In this document: piece by piece, positions 22,197-33,006 of the stretch
Position numbering within the stretch: position 1 is the stretch's first letter
How the letters are laid out: each line of letters opens with the position of its first letter
Source: Phymatolithon calcareum
Taxonomy: Eukaryota; Rhodophyta; Florideophyceae; Hapalidiales
Direction of reading: 5' to 3'
Length of the DNA: 64,000 bases
Assembly (NCBI GenBank): GCA_977006965.1
Contig: OZ345365.1
Span: 1,116,001 to 1,180,000, forward strand
The notes under the pieces: model-generated
What the model saw: only the letters and a program-made list of their open reading frames with translations
The model's database searches: none
Told to the model about the DNA's origin: nothing
Position numbers and translations under genes: made by a program

Positions 22197-23924
22197 TTCA
22201 TTCATTCATTTTGCCTTTTCCCCTAATGGGTCTAGCAGCGATTCGAGGGTCTGCGTTTTTTCCACTCTATTCTATTGTTAGCGAGCTGGACTGCGGTTTG
22301 GACGTCTAGGCTAGGTAGGTCACCAAAGATTGATTCAGGTGTTGGTCTGACGCATTGAATCAGCACCTGGCGGACCAGACGGCGCTCGTCCATTCTAAGA
22401 ATGTGACCAAGCCAGTTCCAACGAAGGTCTCTGGCTCGCATTATCACGTCTATGGTGGGTGTCCTGGCCTCATCGGCAATTGGCCTTTTCGAGATTCTCG
22501 AGAGCATCTTGGCACTTGTTGACTTGAGTTTCTTCAGCACTTTTTCCGTCAATTTCCATGATTCGCAGCCATATAAGAGCGTGGATAGAACAGAAGAACC
22601 AAAAAGACGAAGTCGTAGACCTGTGGGCAATTTTCCGCTCGTCAGAACCCGTTTGATTTCTCGATAGCGAGACCAAGCGATTTCGACGCGGTGGTTGACA
22701 GGAACGAGAGGGTCTCCGTCTGCCGATTGCATTACTCCAAGATACTTGAAATGCAGGGTATTTCCCAGGTCGACGGCGTTTAGCTGTACGTGCTCCAGTT
22801 TGTTCTGTGCTGCTTTCCGTTTTGCTGCTTTCACCAGCTTGTCTGCGAGAGATCCTGCACGGGACGCGATCCTCCGAGCGGGGGGTGACACAAGACCCCA
22901 CTCCTCCTCTGTGAGTCGAAGAGCTTCGCGTGGCTCGTCGTCAAAGTATTCGACTGAGACGCGCATTTTGGCCCTGTCATTTATCCGCACGATGGTGCCC
23001 ATGTGCCAGTCGAACCTTCCGAGATCGTCCAGTTTTCTGATCGCAACTTTAGCTCCAACGGGCGGACATGATAATGGATCAGTCCTCGTAGCTTCTGGGG
23101 GCGTTCTGCAGTGTAAGCGACGGTGTGTCTCTAAAGAGTTTGCGTACGGAAATTTTCTTTCGCAGGTGTTGCACTTGAACTTGAAGTCCATTGCTTCCAC
23201 GTCTTCTTCCGTTGTGCGTGCTACTCTCGTTGTCTTCCGAATGTGCTGCACGAAACTCTTATGGGCGGCAATGTATAGCCCTCCCTCGGAGCTCGCTGCT
23301 GGGCTTATTAGTGAGAGCCGCTGTTGAGCAGTCTCAGGATTATCGTCCAGAAAGGCGACGTCGTCAGCGTATTCGAGTTTGTCGATTCGGAGTGTACTCG
23401 TGAGAGAGATGCCGGCAGAGGCGGGGTTGTGTCTTCGGAATATTCTGTCGAGGGCTATAATGAAGCAGAGAGGACTTATTATGTCTCCTTGAAGAACTCC
23501 TCGCTCTATACGAACTTTCCTTGAGAAAACCTGTGCTTCGCCACGAAGCTGAGCTCGAACTGTGACGCTTGCCATTGAGTACATGAGCGATACCAGCCGA
23601 ACGTATTTTTCAGGACAGGCGTAGGCGCGCAGAGATGACATAAGAAAATCATGGTCGATGGAGTCAAATGCCGCTCTGAAGTCGATGTATGTAATCGTTG
23701 CCGTACGCCCTTCTTCGAGCAGCCGTTCCACTGTCCATGCTAAAATGCACGTATTGTCGCGGCATCCACGGGTTTTTCGGAAGCCAGCCTGTGTGTCTGG
23801 CAATAGTTGTTCAATGAACGGGGCCACTCTATGAAGGAGGCACATAGAGAAGATCTTGAACGCGTGAGAAAGGAGGCAAATTGCCCTATAGTTCTTCCTG
23901 TCGTCCTTTGACCCTTTCTTTTTT
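22197..23924 (-). mobile_element. 5'-truncated LINE encoding zinc-finger reverse transcriptase
   Basis: Minus-strand insertion into block A. Copies 1 and 3 are empty at this site. The 3' end at the left is a run of ATGA/TGAA tetranucleotides (TTCATTCATTCATT on the plus strand). Flanking duplication is minimal (TCA at most). The 5' end is truncated within the RT fingers at KKKGSKDDRKNYRAICLL. It belongs to a different family from the other LINEs here; a decayed relative lies at 63380-63800. Confidence 0.8.
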
Positions 23925-23956
23925 TCAAGCAATGTGAAAGCCATGTCATATGCCAA
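22232..23956 (-). CDS. Reverse transcriptase with internal C2H2 finger and Tudor-like domain
   Basis: 574 open codons; the first nine or so come from flanking DNA. RT motif A is TYIDFRAAFDSI (residues 89-100), motif B GVLQGDIISP (153-162) and motif C YADD (196-199), all with catalytic residues. Before the next RT segment (FKYLGV, about 403), roughly 200 residues intervene. They include a classical C2H2 finger (C262, C265, H278, H282) and an SH3/Tudor-like stretch (PVGAKVAIRKL .. GTIVRIN .. VEYFDDEP, about 299-345). The protein ends with LRWNWLGHILRMDERR, a C-terminal motif typical of several non-LTR families, with no RNase H. The endonuclease is lost by 5' truncation, so the copy cannot move on its own. 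Confidence 0.8.
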   Translation of the reverse strand: MAYDMAFTLLEKKKGSKDDRKNYRAICLLSHAFKIFSMCLLHRVAPFIEQLLPDTQAGFRKTRGCRDNTCILAWTVERLLEEGRTATITYIDFRAAFDSIDHDFLMSSLRAYACPEKYVRLVSLMYSMASVTVRAQLRGEAQVFSRKVRIERGVLQGDIISPLCFIIALDRIFRRHNPASAGISLTSTLRIDKLEYADDVAFLDDNPETAQQRLSLISPAASSEGGLYIAAHKSFVQHIRKTTRVARTTEEDVEAMDFKFKCNTCERKFPYANSLETHRRLHCRTPPEATRTDPLSCPPVGAKVAIRKLDDLGRFDWHMGTIVRINDRAKMRVSVEYFDDEPREALRLTEEEWGLVSPPARRIASRAGSLADKLVKAAKRKAAQNKLEHVQLNAVDLGNTLHFKYLGVMQSADGDPLVPVNHRVEIAWSRYREIKRVLTSGKLPTGLRLRLFGSSVLSTLLYGCESWKLTEKVLKKLKSTSAKMLSRISKRPIADEARTPTIDVIMRARDLRWNWLGHILRMDERRLVRQVLIQCVRPTPESIFGDLPSLDVQTAVQLANNRIEWKKRRPSNRC

Positions 23957-24284
23957 AGCCTCGCGTACAACGAAGAAAACATTCGTAAAACGTTCTCAAC
24001 ATCGCCATCCAACAATTCTCCACTCACTTCCTCAAGCACCCCGTCTTCCATTTGGAAAAGATAGCGCTTTTGCAGCCGCGGATTTGGAAGCAACATCCGG
24101 CCAAAGACGGGAATGTCGGCGATATATGCATGAGAGAAGAGGGAGCTTCAGAAGGCTGCTAGGAGCACCAGGACTTCACGAATTGATTGAGCCCCGAGAC
24201 GAAACCCCTTTATCGCTCATTCCCGAGGGGATGTATGTAGCCGAGCAAATTGCTGTTCGAGGGCACATGTGGGGAATCAGCTGA
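23925..24284 (+). pseudogene. Block A, second part, copy 2
   Basis: Remainder of the unidentified block after the retroelement, ending with the same AVRGHMWGIS peptide and TGA. Confidence 0.4.
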
Positions 24285-24586
24285 ACTGTCTCTCTCTAGG
24301 CAGGTCGAGAGACTCATTTTTTAGTCATCAAAGTGTCAACCATAAATTTGATTGTACTGTACTAAAACATGTCCACAAAGAAGTAAGATGTATTTATGTA
24401 TGAATATCGTTTGAATTCACAGTGGCCCCAAAAATGTCATTTCCTTCAGATTTACGAACAATCCGCCCTTCACCTTATTTGCCCGTGGAGCCTTTGTTTG
24501 GCTCCTTCATGTGACCTAATGGACTACCACCTCTAGCGTCAGCTGCTGTTCATGATGTTGGCAAGGCCAATGATCCAAGAGAAAGC

Positions 24587-24856
24587 CTGTATGGAAGATG
24601 GACGTTAGTGACCATTTTGACAAGAAGAGGTGAAAAGAACGTGACGCAGACTTACTTCCATACTTCAGTTTACCAACACAAACTTTCGACACGCTAGTGC
24701 TGCGCTTGCTCGTGGCCGCTTACGAGGAGAGCGACGAGATCGAGTGCGGACGCCACTGCATTTCTTACAAATTACCATAATCGAGGGCGTCGTCGCCTCG
24801 TTGGTGGTTTTGTTGGATACCTTGTGCACTTCGAAGTTGTTAGCGATCAGGTCCAT
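24587..24856 (-). CDS. Candidate small minus-strand gene, copy 2
   Basis: Counterpart of 7035-7304, with TATAAAAG at 24965-24972, ATG at 24856, and conserved GTAAGT, CTAAC and CAG intron signals. Differences between copies include ICKKCNGV against ICKKCSGV. Confidence 0.35.
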
Positions 24857-25285
24857 GTTGAGCTCTGCAGTTCGGCTTGTAGGAGGCAGGAAGTGGTTGT
24901 TGAAGGCTGTGGTCTGGTTGTTGCTGTCTTGCGGGAATCTTCACAACAGCGACGAAATGGTCGCCTTTTATAGGCAAATCGAGTCGCAGTTCGCGAGATC
25001 ATACGATTTGTTATTCATAAGATTCAAGACTAGCCTCAGGCGGCGGTGAGAGCCTCTGGGATGTGCCGTGAAATCGCTTCAGCCCAAATTTGCACTCCAG
25101 AGGCACAAGCACATTAGCACTGCACTGTTTATATGAATCAGTAGTGTTCAGAAATGCCCTGATAGGACAAGATAGAAGTTTGCGACATACCTCGAAACTT
25201 GTGCACCCATTGAGATGCTTTGTAAGCCATTTGACTCTAAATTTTGGTAGCTTGCTCTGCGTCGGTTTCCTCTTTTTTTTGAGCA

Positions 25286-25425
25286 AAGTTTATTTAAAAG
25301 CCCCACAGACTTCCGAAGATATGGGCAAGGCTTCCTCAGTTGCTACCTACCTATGTGTAGCTTACGAAAACGCGCCGCCAGAGGGGCGGGCGAAAAAACT
25401 TAGGATCTCAGATATCTCATCTAAA
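25286..25425 (-). mobile_element. LINE 3' tail fragment, copy 2
   Basis: Same remnant as 7733-7870. Confidence 0.5.
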
Positions 25426-25475
25426 TTGCAGAACTCCTGTATTGTTCGCCGTAGACGACCCCGGGTAGCGAGGCG

Positions 25476-25931
25476 TCATTGTGTGTTCATTGCGCCACAT
25501 TTTGCAGCTCGGTGATCAGTGCACCGAGCTCGTTTGACAGCTGATCCGATAGCACGTCGTATCCGCGCATGGCACGTGGCGCGGTACTCGCGTAAGTCCC
25601 TATTGATTAAGGGCGTTGGCATCGTCTCTATAGACGCTCTGCCGGCAGCGGCATACCGCTGGTATTTTAGGTATTCTCTGGACACCGACTTCTTGCTCGG
25701 TGTTGCACGTCTTCTCCACTTCCGCCGCCGTGCTCGCTCCTCGGCTGCTTGCTCCGCGCAACGTATCCTCTCATGGGTGTCACGAAGGCTTCTGCGTTGC
25801 TCCTGCCAGTGCGCCTGCTTCCTGTTAAAGCAGTCTTCGTCGGTTTCCTCTGCTAGTTTTGGTGAACATGGCGTTGGCGAGAGCACAGGATGCCGGACAC
25901 GAAGTATGGAAGGTGCAAAGGCCAAAGCCAA
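25476..25931 (-). CDS. Conserved ORF of 151 codons, copy 2
   Basis: Counterpart of 7923-8378 with a handful of substitutions and no indel. Strand and function are unsettled. Confidence 0.2.
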   Translation of the reverse strand: MALAFAPSILRVRHPVLSPTPCSPKLAEETDEDCFNRKQAHWQEQRRSLRDTHERIRCAEQAAEERARRRKWRRRATPSKKSVSREYLKYQRYAAAGRASIETMPTPLINRDLREYRATCHARIRRAIGSAVKRARCTDHRAAKCGAMNTQ

Positions 25932-26054
25932 GAGACGTGTGATGATGTCGCTGGCAATGATTGCACAGACCGGGCAATTAAACAGTGAAATTTAAGAAGC
26001 TCTCCGAGTGCAAGCGCCTGGTACAGTGTTTACTCTTGTATTGCAAACATTCTC

Positions 26055-27472
26055 TTGAACTATTCAATCGACTCCCACTCCAAACTCGGAACAGACGTCA
26101 AATGCGCAAGCACTACCCTTCGGAATTCATCCCCCAACCGCTGTTCATACTCCCCTTGTCTCATACCACCGCCGCCCACCAAACAAAGCATTTCCCGATC
26201 TATCCTTTTCGTCATCCCTCCCTCACCTCGTATCTTTCGCGTGAAAAACGCAGACTTGTTTCACAATTCATCGGAAAACAGCGGCTTCCCCTCCTCGATC
26301 AAATCATCCACTTGAAAAGCATGCTGTCTCGACCTCGACACTCATTGTGATGAAGCGTAAAGCTTCCGTTCGGCACCACAAAGAAAATACTGCGCCAATT
26401 CGTCGCCAAAGCACGCTCTTGGAAACAGCAATAATTCTAGACCACACGCGCATAAATATCCTCATCCGCCGCATCAGAAAGTTAGAACACCGCCAAAAGC
26501 CGCCACACACGCGCATCAAGTACGAGAAACTTCACAAAACTCGCGATGCCAAATGAACCATCCAGAGTTCTTCGCCACCGTGAACCCAGTATGACGGAAC
26601 ATCGGGTTGCGCAAGATGAGCGAATCATTCCTCCAAGTAGCGATATCCTCTTCCGATATTTTGTAAGCGTAGTAAGCGCCGGACGCCAGCGCGGAATCGA
26701 CATACATTCGTCCAACTCTGTGCCACGCAAATCGGTTCCATTTAGTCGCACTTTTCCATTCGATGAACGAGAGACGATGTTTGCGCACACAGTGGTAGCA
26801 AAGAAGCTCGCGGATGAACGTTGGTCATACGGTGGGATAATTGGCTCCTGAGAAATTGACGAAACAGTCAAGCCACACACCGGATGCTAATAGATGCGCG
26901 GTATCGATGAGGTAGTTGTATGGCAGTGTGATGCTGCGATCGGGGACAAAGTCGCGCGGCACAACGTGAATGCGCGATCGGCAAAAGCGCGCGTTTGTTA
27001 GTTCTGAACGAGCTTCTGACAGTGTGCGCGATATATTGTCGTCCTCTAGTGATATGTCGAAGTGCACCGCAAAGAGGTTGCCTCTCTTCCTGTTGCAATG
27101 GACGCGCAGAAAACGGGGGAATAATGACGCATTCGCGCCGCTCCTCAGTGCGAAGTAAGCGACTATGACGTCACGTGCATTCAGATTGGTACGAAGAGCG
27201 AAAAGGATGAACGCTGTGGTGATGCTGGCGGATGCGGCGCGGCGCAGCAGCTTGCTGTGGCAGCGTGTGAGTGGGCGGAACGACACGCGCCGCGGCCGCA
27301 TCGCGTCAAGCAGGTGGCATTGGCATTGCCGGGTATACGACTGCAAGCGGGACGCGAAGCGCTGCAATGAGTGTTGCGTGTATTGGGACCCCAGCGGGCA
27401 CGCGGTGGTCCATTCTGTTTGACGGCGAGAGCGTGAACGAGGAGCGGGAACGCTAGGAAGTTGGCTATCCAA
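26055..27472 (-). pseudogene. GT14-like glycosyltransferase pseudogene, copy 2
   Basis: Best-preserved N-terminal half together with copy 3. It has 215 open codons from 27472 with DVIVAYF, FLRVHCNRKRGN, FAVHFDISLEDD and WLDCFVNFSGANYP, then the shared TGA at 26825-26827. After it the frame continues to NSGWFIWHREF and the shared one-base shift. An additional indel removes the DAADEHF segment present in the others. Confidence 0.62.
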
Positions 27473-27622
27473 GACCAGACATGAACACCCCGAGCGGACC
27501 TCGAGAGGGGTAGGGCATGCCCTCTTTTCCGAACAGAGATAAACATTGTGCGAAGAAGTAGTTTTTCAAATAAAATTTGGCCTCAAAAATATAACCAAAA
27601 TTAGGTTCTGAGCGACAAATAA

Positions 27623-27630
27623 ATAATTTA
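27623..27630. repeat. Target-site duplication, left
   Basis: ATAATTTA, repeated at 28538-28545; single at 10059-10066 in copy 1. Confidence 0.8.
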
Positions 27631-28537
27631 TGAGGAAATTCACTACATGGCCACCAAAAATTGGTAAAATTCACTACATGGCCATCTCTAGCCAAATCTA
27701 CTACTCACCCCTGGTCAAGCGTACTATCATTACTCACTCTAGCCAAATCTACTACTCATCCGTTTGTCAAAGCAATCTATGGGACAGTAAAATTTGTTGT
27801 GCACATTACGCTCTACGCTTTAGATCCTCGTCGCAAGTAGCATCTTCATCATCGCAGGCGGTAAGGTCGATGATCATGGACTGAGCCGCTTTGTCGATGT
27901 GTTTTCGTTTCGCCTCGACGACGTTCTGGATGTTGGGTCTCCCGGAGGTCTGCGAAAAGTGACCAGTGTTTCCGCACGAGGAGCAGTGACGGGCCCTCGT
28001 TTCGGACGGAAAGTAGGGCTTCTTGCACTTGCGGCCCGGTCTAGACACAAGGTCAAACGGCACCAAATCATCCTGCACTGGCTGGTCTCCAGTGACTGCT
28101 ACACGCGTGGTATTGGCCCCATGCTGCTTGGTCCACGTTTTCAACATCCACACGTCCCTGAACTAGTGCTTGTTCCACCGGTCCAATGATACCGAGGCTG
28201 CACCAAGCGACTAAAAGCGTACAAAAGTGCTTCGCACACTTGTTGCGTTTCGCCACGAGGTGGGCCTTGTCCATCGACGTGTTGTGGGAGATCACGACGT
28301 TGACAACGTCGTCAAAGCTTGATTCAGCGTAGTCGCCCACCTGTGACAAGAGCTCCTTCTTTTCCATGATTTCGGAGTGGTTAGTGCGGGAATGTTGTTT
28401 GTCGGGCGTTGCAGAGAATACGACGACATGCTTACAGAGCGCCGTCGTACTCGTAACAAATGAGTAGTAGATTTAGCTAGAGATGGCCATGTAATGAATT
28501 TTACCAATTTTTGGTGGCCATGTAGTGAATTTCCTCA
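27631..28537. mobile_element. Mutator-like element, deleted derivative, 907 bp
   Basis: Inverted ends TGAGGAAATTCACTACATGG, about 76 bases long with few mismatches, flanked by an 8-base duplication (MULEs give 8-10). The TIR carries the word AAATTCACTACATGGCC twice, and part of the inner TIR is repeated again near 27735. It contains the C-terminal part of a transposase on the minus strand. Copies 1 and 3 have the empty site. Confidence 0.8.
27806..28367 (-). pseudogene. MULE transposase C-terminal remnant
   Basis: Two minus-strand frames, 28367-28068 then 28153-27806. They give FDDVVNVVISHN, a broken SWIM finger (KCAKHF directly followed by TLLVAW, where the 59.5-kb copy has CSCRHFEEHQRPCIHVV), and a zinc-knuckle region (CSSCGNTGHFSQTS, last Cys replaced by Ser), ending MIIDLTACDDEDATCDED. 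SWIM plus knuckle is the usual C-terminus of Mutator-like transposases. The catalytic DDE core is absent. Confidence 0.7.
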
Positions 28538-28589
28538 ATAATTTATTTATTGCTCTTCCTAGCCCGTGCACAAGTCAGGGGCAATGTTT

Positions 28590-29038
28590 TTTATTGCAAT
28601 TTTTTAAAGCCCCACAGTCAAACGAATATACGTGCAAGGCTTCCTCAGGTGCTACCCTCACTAGGGCGGCTCTACTCTTATACCTGGTATTCAATATGAG
28701 TCCCTAGTATGTATGTACTCGGTTGTTCTAATAGCTCTTCGTAGACGTTTTCGATGTGTCGCTTCTTCTTTCAGTACAGGTCTTCTTCATTCTGCATACT
28801 CTCGATGATGCTTTTGCTGAAGAGCAAAATGTCATCTAGTGCCTTCTCAGTTGCCGCTCTATCTTCTTCTTTGAGTGCATAGGCTGCTAAGTTGCGATCC
28901 AGTGTCTCCATGTGCCGTCTCAGACAGCCTGTCTGACTTTGTTGCCGAATATCTTTCATCGTTGTTATAGACACTTCGGGAAATCTTCCAAAAGCGTACT
29001 GAACAGCCAGTTGCCTGTGTTTCATTTGTGGAAATCCG
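28590..29038 (-). pseudogene. Recombinant LINE 3' fragment, copy 2
   Basis: Same recombinant structure as 10110-10560, with left flank as 44.6 kb and right flank as 56.0 kb. The minus-strand frame from 29025 encodes HRQLAVQYAFGRFP with a small insertion (RQQSQTGCL) shared with the 55.5-kb fragment. Confidence 0.7.
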
Positions 29039-29374
29039 ATGGGTATACTGTAAAGTTAGCTTCTAAATATGTGAAGTCAGCATACAGTGAAGGATGAATT
29101 TTTTTAGATAGTGTTAACGAGGGTGGACTGGTGAGGGAAGGGATGAACCGGCTAAAAATCTGCCTAGAGAGATATTCATGGGCGCGTTAAGTTGTTTCAC
29201 TCTCAGGGTCGGCAAGGTCGTCGGCATTCGCTCTCGCCAATTGTAGCTTACTTTAGATGCAATTCTTTACTCGCTGCGATGAGCGGTGCGTTTTACGCTA
29301 TCGGATGCTCCAACAAACTGACTGGGGGCTGCTTGTCCGTCCCCAGGAATAACGGCAGCATCCTATCACTGTCA

Positions 29375-30581
29375 CATATTCATGGATACGTTCGCAGAAG
29401 CTGCCGCCCAAGTAGCAAGAACAGTGTCTGACCATCCAGCGCAGTTATTTGGGGATGACGTTCTTCTTCAGGCAAAGAATGCAAAAGGATTGCAAAAACT
29501 ATTGGACATAGCTACGAAGTGGGGAGCCGAGAACTCCATGAAATGGAACAGGAAGCCAGGAAAGAGCGAGGTCCTTAAGTACAAAGGACTCCCAAAGAAG
29601 AAATTCTTCCTTGCAGGAAAAGAGCTGCACCAAGCCTGGCCTCGGGATCAGTATGAACAACAACTGAGTCACCGACGATACAGCAATCTCAAGAGTTCGG
29701 AATGCGATGGGATGCATACACGAACTCCGCAAAATTGGCTTGAACGTCAGAGAACACTAACCAACCACGTGCATCAGGATTTTCAAGTCGTTGATTCTCC
29801 CCAAATGGGAGTATGCCATTCTCCTGACACCGATCACGAAATGACTACTATCGGCAATTGAAGCAGCAGAAGGTCTTTTCTACAGATACGTTTTCGGAAA
29901 ATATGCCGAGAATCGAAGGGAGAGAATGCGAGTGCTCTGCCGTCTTGCCAGCCCACAGATGAGGAGAATGCACTAGGCTGAAAGGTTTGCCTTAAGCTTG
30001 GTAAGACAGAGGAAGTTGCTGGAGCTTTCAGAAGAGAACCAGGGAAAAGAAGAAGATCTGGAAGACGTATCAAAGGACATTGGGTATCTCGGGGAAGAGG
30101 AACACCTTAAAGAAGCTCTGAAAGAAGCGGAAGAATGTATCGTGTCAAAAAAGCGACGCCTACAAGCAACAGTCAAAGTCTGGTCGTTGGAAGAAGAGGG
30201 TCGGACAGTTAAAATCTCGATCGGCGTACCGGACGACCTACCAGGAGTTCTATATATAAGGGACAGAACTGCGAAGTTGAGATGCCTGAGAGTCATTTTC
30301 AACAGAGTTCCTTTGTGGAGAAAATCAATTCTGGTGAAATACTTTGGGACTGGTGCTGTGGTGGAGCTTATCGTGTTGCAACGTATACTGCGGTCTATGA
30401 AGATGGACCAAGAAACGGAATATGAATGCAAAAGACTTACTCGGGCCCTCACAGGGAGAGAAATTCGATTTAAGGAGATATTAGAAGGAGAGTAGAGAGA
30501 GGAGTATCGAAAACAGCGAGAACCTTCCCTGTTACGCAATTTGAGGCTTTGAGAGCTTTTAAAATAAATCAACATATATCC
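29375..30581 (+). pseudogene. 5'-truncated LINE, frameshifted, copy 2
   Basis: Counterpart of 10897-12094, with duplications at 29362-29374 and 30582-30594. It shares the 11-base deletion with copy 1 and has its own stop (TAG near 29973) before ALSLVRQRK. Confidence 0.8.
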
Positions 30582-30594
30582 CCTATCACTGTCA

Positions 30595-31270
30595 GGTCTA
30601 AAGTCTACTGCGATACGTACGTGCGAATTAGTGACCTAACTTGACGATCTCTTAGTGCCTCCATCCTGTGATTATTTCGACTCTCGGGTTTGTTTGTTAT
30701 TACGATCTGACACTTGCGGGAGGCCTCCCGACGTGGGCGCACCATATGATCTCCTGGCGGTGTCTTTCTTAATCTTCTTGTTTCATCATTGACCGAGCAG
30801 ACATTTGCAAGCCACTGTCTTTTTCGACAGCACTACGAGTTCAGATCCCAGTGAGATGGCACAAAGTACAGCTGAGATTGCGGTGTAGCTGATTCCATTA
30901 TCTAGCCACTCCTTTCAATCTTGACGCGATTTGCTTTTGTCATATTCTCTCCGATCTGGCCCTTCTGATCTCAATAAAGGGATTTTTCTTCTATTTTGGA
31001 ATCGCGTTCCTTCTCTTCGCAGTGTGCTCGAAAATGCCATGAATTTATAGCGGGGCTACTCGTCTTTAAGTACGGGGAATGTCAAATTCTTCCTTCTCTC
31101 ATGTCTAGCTTTTCATTCATGTAACTCGTTGACAAAAGATGGAAAATCGTCGTTTTCACTGTCCAGACAACTCGTTTTTGCATGTCAACCAAACTAAGCT
31201 ACACTTGCACCTTAAAAAGGATATACACAAAGAAAGTCTACGAATTCTTCAAGACAGACAGGTGTGAAAA
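30595..31270. other. Spacer, copy 2
   Basis: Counterpart of 12108-12785; nothing recognised. Confidence 0.4.
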
Positions 31271-31985
31271 CATTAAGATTGGTGAATGTTTTAACTCACG
31301 CTTCAGTTTCGACTTAAAAATTCGGGGTGGGAATTAATGTGGAATGAAGATATGTCGTCCTTTTTTCCAAAGAGCGCATTCAGTCATACTTCTAGTAGAA
31401 CACGTGATGATTTTTATATCAAAATACTCGCGAAAAGGAGGTTTGCCTCGTTTTTACACCTTCCAACTGCCCGGCTACACAGAGCGCCAGTAATTGAGAA
31501 ATAGATGTAAACTGGGGTCGTACAACCTTCGGATAGCTGGTGTCATTCTGCCCAATTGAGTTTGAAGGCAAGCAGTAATTCGCCACAGTCTCGTCAATTA
31601 TTGTGCATTGAACAATGAAGAAACCGTGTCGTATGCTTAATGTTCTCAAAATCATCTGTGAACAACTCCGCTCTCACATTCTCAAGCACCCCATATCGCA
31701 CGTGGAAACGATAGCCGTATTTTGAACGTGGACTTTAAATCGGCATCCTGCAAAAGACGATAATGGAGGGGAAATTGTATTAGAGTAGAGACGGCGCTCC
31801 ATAGGAAAGCTAGAATTACCTGAACTTCACAAGTTGCTCGAGCCACAAAGGTCACCGCGATATAACCCATGCGTGAGCGCATGTACGTAGTGATGGAATA
31901 TTACTGTTCGAGGGGGCAAGTGGGGAATTGGCTTATCTCTCTCATGCTAGGCAGCTTAAAGAGAGTCCTTTCTTAGTCACCAAAG
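31271..31985 (+). pseudogene. Unidentified block B, copy 2
   Basis: Counterpart of 12786-13500, with the same stops. Confidence 0.4.
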
Positions 31986-32151
31986 TGTCAATTGTAGATT
32001 TTCTAATCCAAAACATGTTTATTAAGTAGTGCGGTGTACCTACTTATGTCTGAATATCATTTGGGTTCACAGCGACCCCTAATATTCCAATCCACTCAAA
32101 TTTACAAACGCTCCGCACCTTCTCCTAATTTATTCGTGGACCATTTTTGTT

Positions 32152-32556
32152 TGAGGAAATTCACTGCATGGACCGAAAAAGGTGGCAAAATTCGCTAAAT
32201 CGGCACCCATGCAAAAACTACTACACGTTATGATTTCAGCTAGACAGCCGTTTATCATTACACGTAATTAAGAGGATTTATTGAAGAGGTACCATGTGTC
32301 CCAACTTGAGGAAAGTCGGCACCTTTCTAATCGCATTATACGAGCATCAAGAGTTGTCAGATATCTTATTCAGAATTGTATAATATCACGTCAATGGCTC
32401 ATGCCACTTCATTCTCTTCGGTAGGGGTCCATGTGGGCTTGTTCAGGGTTCTACTGAGTGTACCAATTGCCCGTGCTCCTTGACTACCCATATCTTCAAT
32501 CAGCTTCCTTATTATTACACTACTAATCTACTACGCAAAGCACTCTGCACCTCGTC
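32152..32556. mobile_element. Truncated Mutator-like element, left end, copy 2
   Basis: Same truncation point as copy 1 (..CTCGTC | ACGAAACG..), confirming that the tandem junction was duplicated as a unit. The minus-strand terminal exon lies at 32366-32517. Confidence 0.65.
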
Positions 32557-32919
32557 ACGAAACGCCCACTAGAATGGCGGGCGGGAAAACTCAGGATTCA
32601 ATGCAATCCTATTTCAGTCCTCTACAGGATTGTTGGTGCTTGCACTCAATCGCCGGAATGTACCAGATATGCTCCAAATTGGCTTGCAATGCAGAATGGC
32701 AGAATGGCATGGTCATTTCAGAATTGCACGGCTGTCGACTCAAGAAAGTGTCCATTTTTAAATCCATGGAGTGCGCAAACTCGCTGAAGAAGAAGAAATG
32801 AAGAACAGAGTAATATCTTTGAATGACAATTAGATCTCATTGAAATACATACAGCAAGCTCACATACCGCTTCATGTCTATCGTCTCTTAACTGCAACTG
32901 ATGCAAGAGTGGAAAAATC
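32557..32919 (-). mobile_element. LINE 3' UTR fragment at copy junction, second instance
   Basis: Counterpart of 14070-14432. The following ATGACAAATGAG (32920-32931) is the uninterrupted target of the copy 1 insertion. Confidence 0.5.
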
Positions 32920-33006
32920 ATGACAAATGAGAGCCGATAGCATATGATGTATGGATTTTCTGGCGTGGTTTCATTCTCCAGGGCATTAGGAGTATTCTTC
33001 AAAAAG

